A DNA stretch of 5,605 nt from Sulfuricurvum sp. (lineage in GTDB: Bacteria; Campylobacterota; Campylobacteria; Campylobacterales; Sulfurimonadaceae). Shown here in pieces: positions 5,298 to 5,605 of this stretch. The first letter of the stretch is position 1. Each line of letters starts with the position of its first letter. The position numbers and the translations under genes were made by a program. Where the stretch lies: NCBI GenBank assembly GCA_024635855.1, contig JAGXHZ010000080.1, positions 1-5,605 of the forward strand, read 5' to 3'. The notes below the pieces were generated by a model. That model did no database searches. It had not been told where the DNA came from and worked only from the letters and a program-made list of their open reading frames with translations.

Positions 5298-5605
5298 CGT
5301 TTATTGACAACTAGAGCAAAGATAAAGACAGCAAGAAGACACAAGACAATCGCTGCACCGCTTGGGAGAGAGAAAAAGAAGGAGAGAGTCAATCCCACGA
5401 TAACACATACAAGGGCAATGGCGATCGAGAGAAGTGTTGTGCTGAAAAAACCCATCCCAAAACGGATTGCGGCAACGGGCGGGATCACCATCAATGCCCC
5501 TATGAGCAATGTCCCTACCACGCGTATCGAGAGGGCAATAATCACGGCAATAATGCTCACAAGCATAAAGTTAAGCATTACAACACGAATGCCGCTGGTA
5601 TGTGC
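5294..5605 (-). CDS. znuB: ZnuB-like metal ABC transporter permease, C-terminal part (partial)
   Basis: The reading frame is open to the window edge, giving 103 residues plus stop; the true start lies beyond 5605. The sequence AHTSGIRVVMLNFMLVSIIA, then IRVVGTLLIGALMVIPPVAA, is the characteristic C-terminal block of ABC-3 family permeases (ZnuB, MntB, TroC), which form the membrane channel for Zn or Mn import with a binding protein and an ATPase. Three further hydrophobic segments and a basic end (VVNKR) follow. Zn versus Mn or Fe specificity cannot be read from this fragment, so znuB is the best guess. It is the upstream partner of the bioC-like gene, with an ATGA overlap. The methionine at 5578 is internal to conserved sequence and is not the start. 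Confidence 0.85.
   Translation of the reverse strand, partial: AHTSGIRVVMLNFMLVSIIAVIIALSIRVVGTLLIGALMVIPPVAAIRFGMGFFSTTLLSIAIALVCVIVGLTLSFFFSLPSGAAIVLCLLAVFIFALVVNKR

Overview
The window looks like part of a Campylobacterota (epsilonproteobacterial) chromosome. The first 68 bases are the 5' end of a 16S rRNA gene on the minus strand, and the stretch reading AGTGAACGCTGGCGGCGTG after the universal 27F site is typical of that phylum. Moderate-to-low GC, short intergenic spaces and the protein families present suit a free-living relative of Sulfurimonas or Sulfuricurvum. The genus is an inference.

Layout. (1) 1-565: the 16S gene start, then about 230 nt of rRNA leader with two long hairpins and a boxA-like element, behind a consensus sigma70 promoter firing leftwards (TTGACA, 17 bp, TATAAT). 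A divergent promoter with a TATAAT box serves the rightward genes. (2) 566-2908: a tightly packed three-gene plus-strand operon. It encodes a Bax-inhibitor-1/YccA-type membrane protein, a stand-alone ThiD2-type HMP-phosphate kinase for thiamine synthesis, and a TIGR03862-type FAD flavoprotein starting at TTG. (3) 2862-3236, minus: a small unrecognised protein whose end runs 47 nt into the 3' end of the flavoprotein gene. It looks like a GAF domain cut short. (4) 3237-3363: a divergent control region with interleaved inverted repeats. (5) 3364-4617, plus: a cytoplasmic leucine-rich-repeat protein fused to a compact eukaryotic-like protein kinase. (6) 4614-5605, minus: a BioC-like methyltransferase preceded by, and translationally coupled to, the C-terminal part of a ZnuB-like metal ABC transporter permease that runs off the window.

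Most genes are housekeeping: ribosome synthesis, thiamine, biotin and metal uptake. The accessory part is the pair at 2862-4617: a possibly truncated sensor-like ORF diverging from an LRR-kinase across a shared, palindrome-bearing promoter region. The kinase keeps the ATP-binding and catalytic motifs but has an unusually short activation segment without an APE motif. It is the most interesting gene here, though LRR-kinase fusions of this general type are already known in bacteria.
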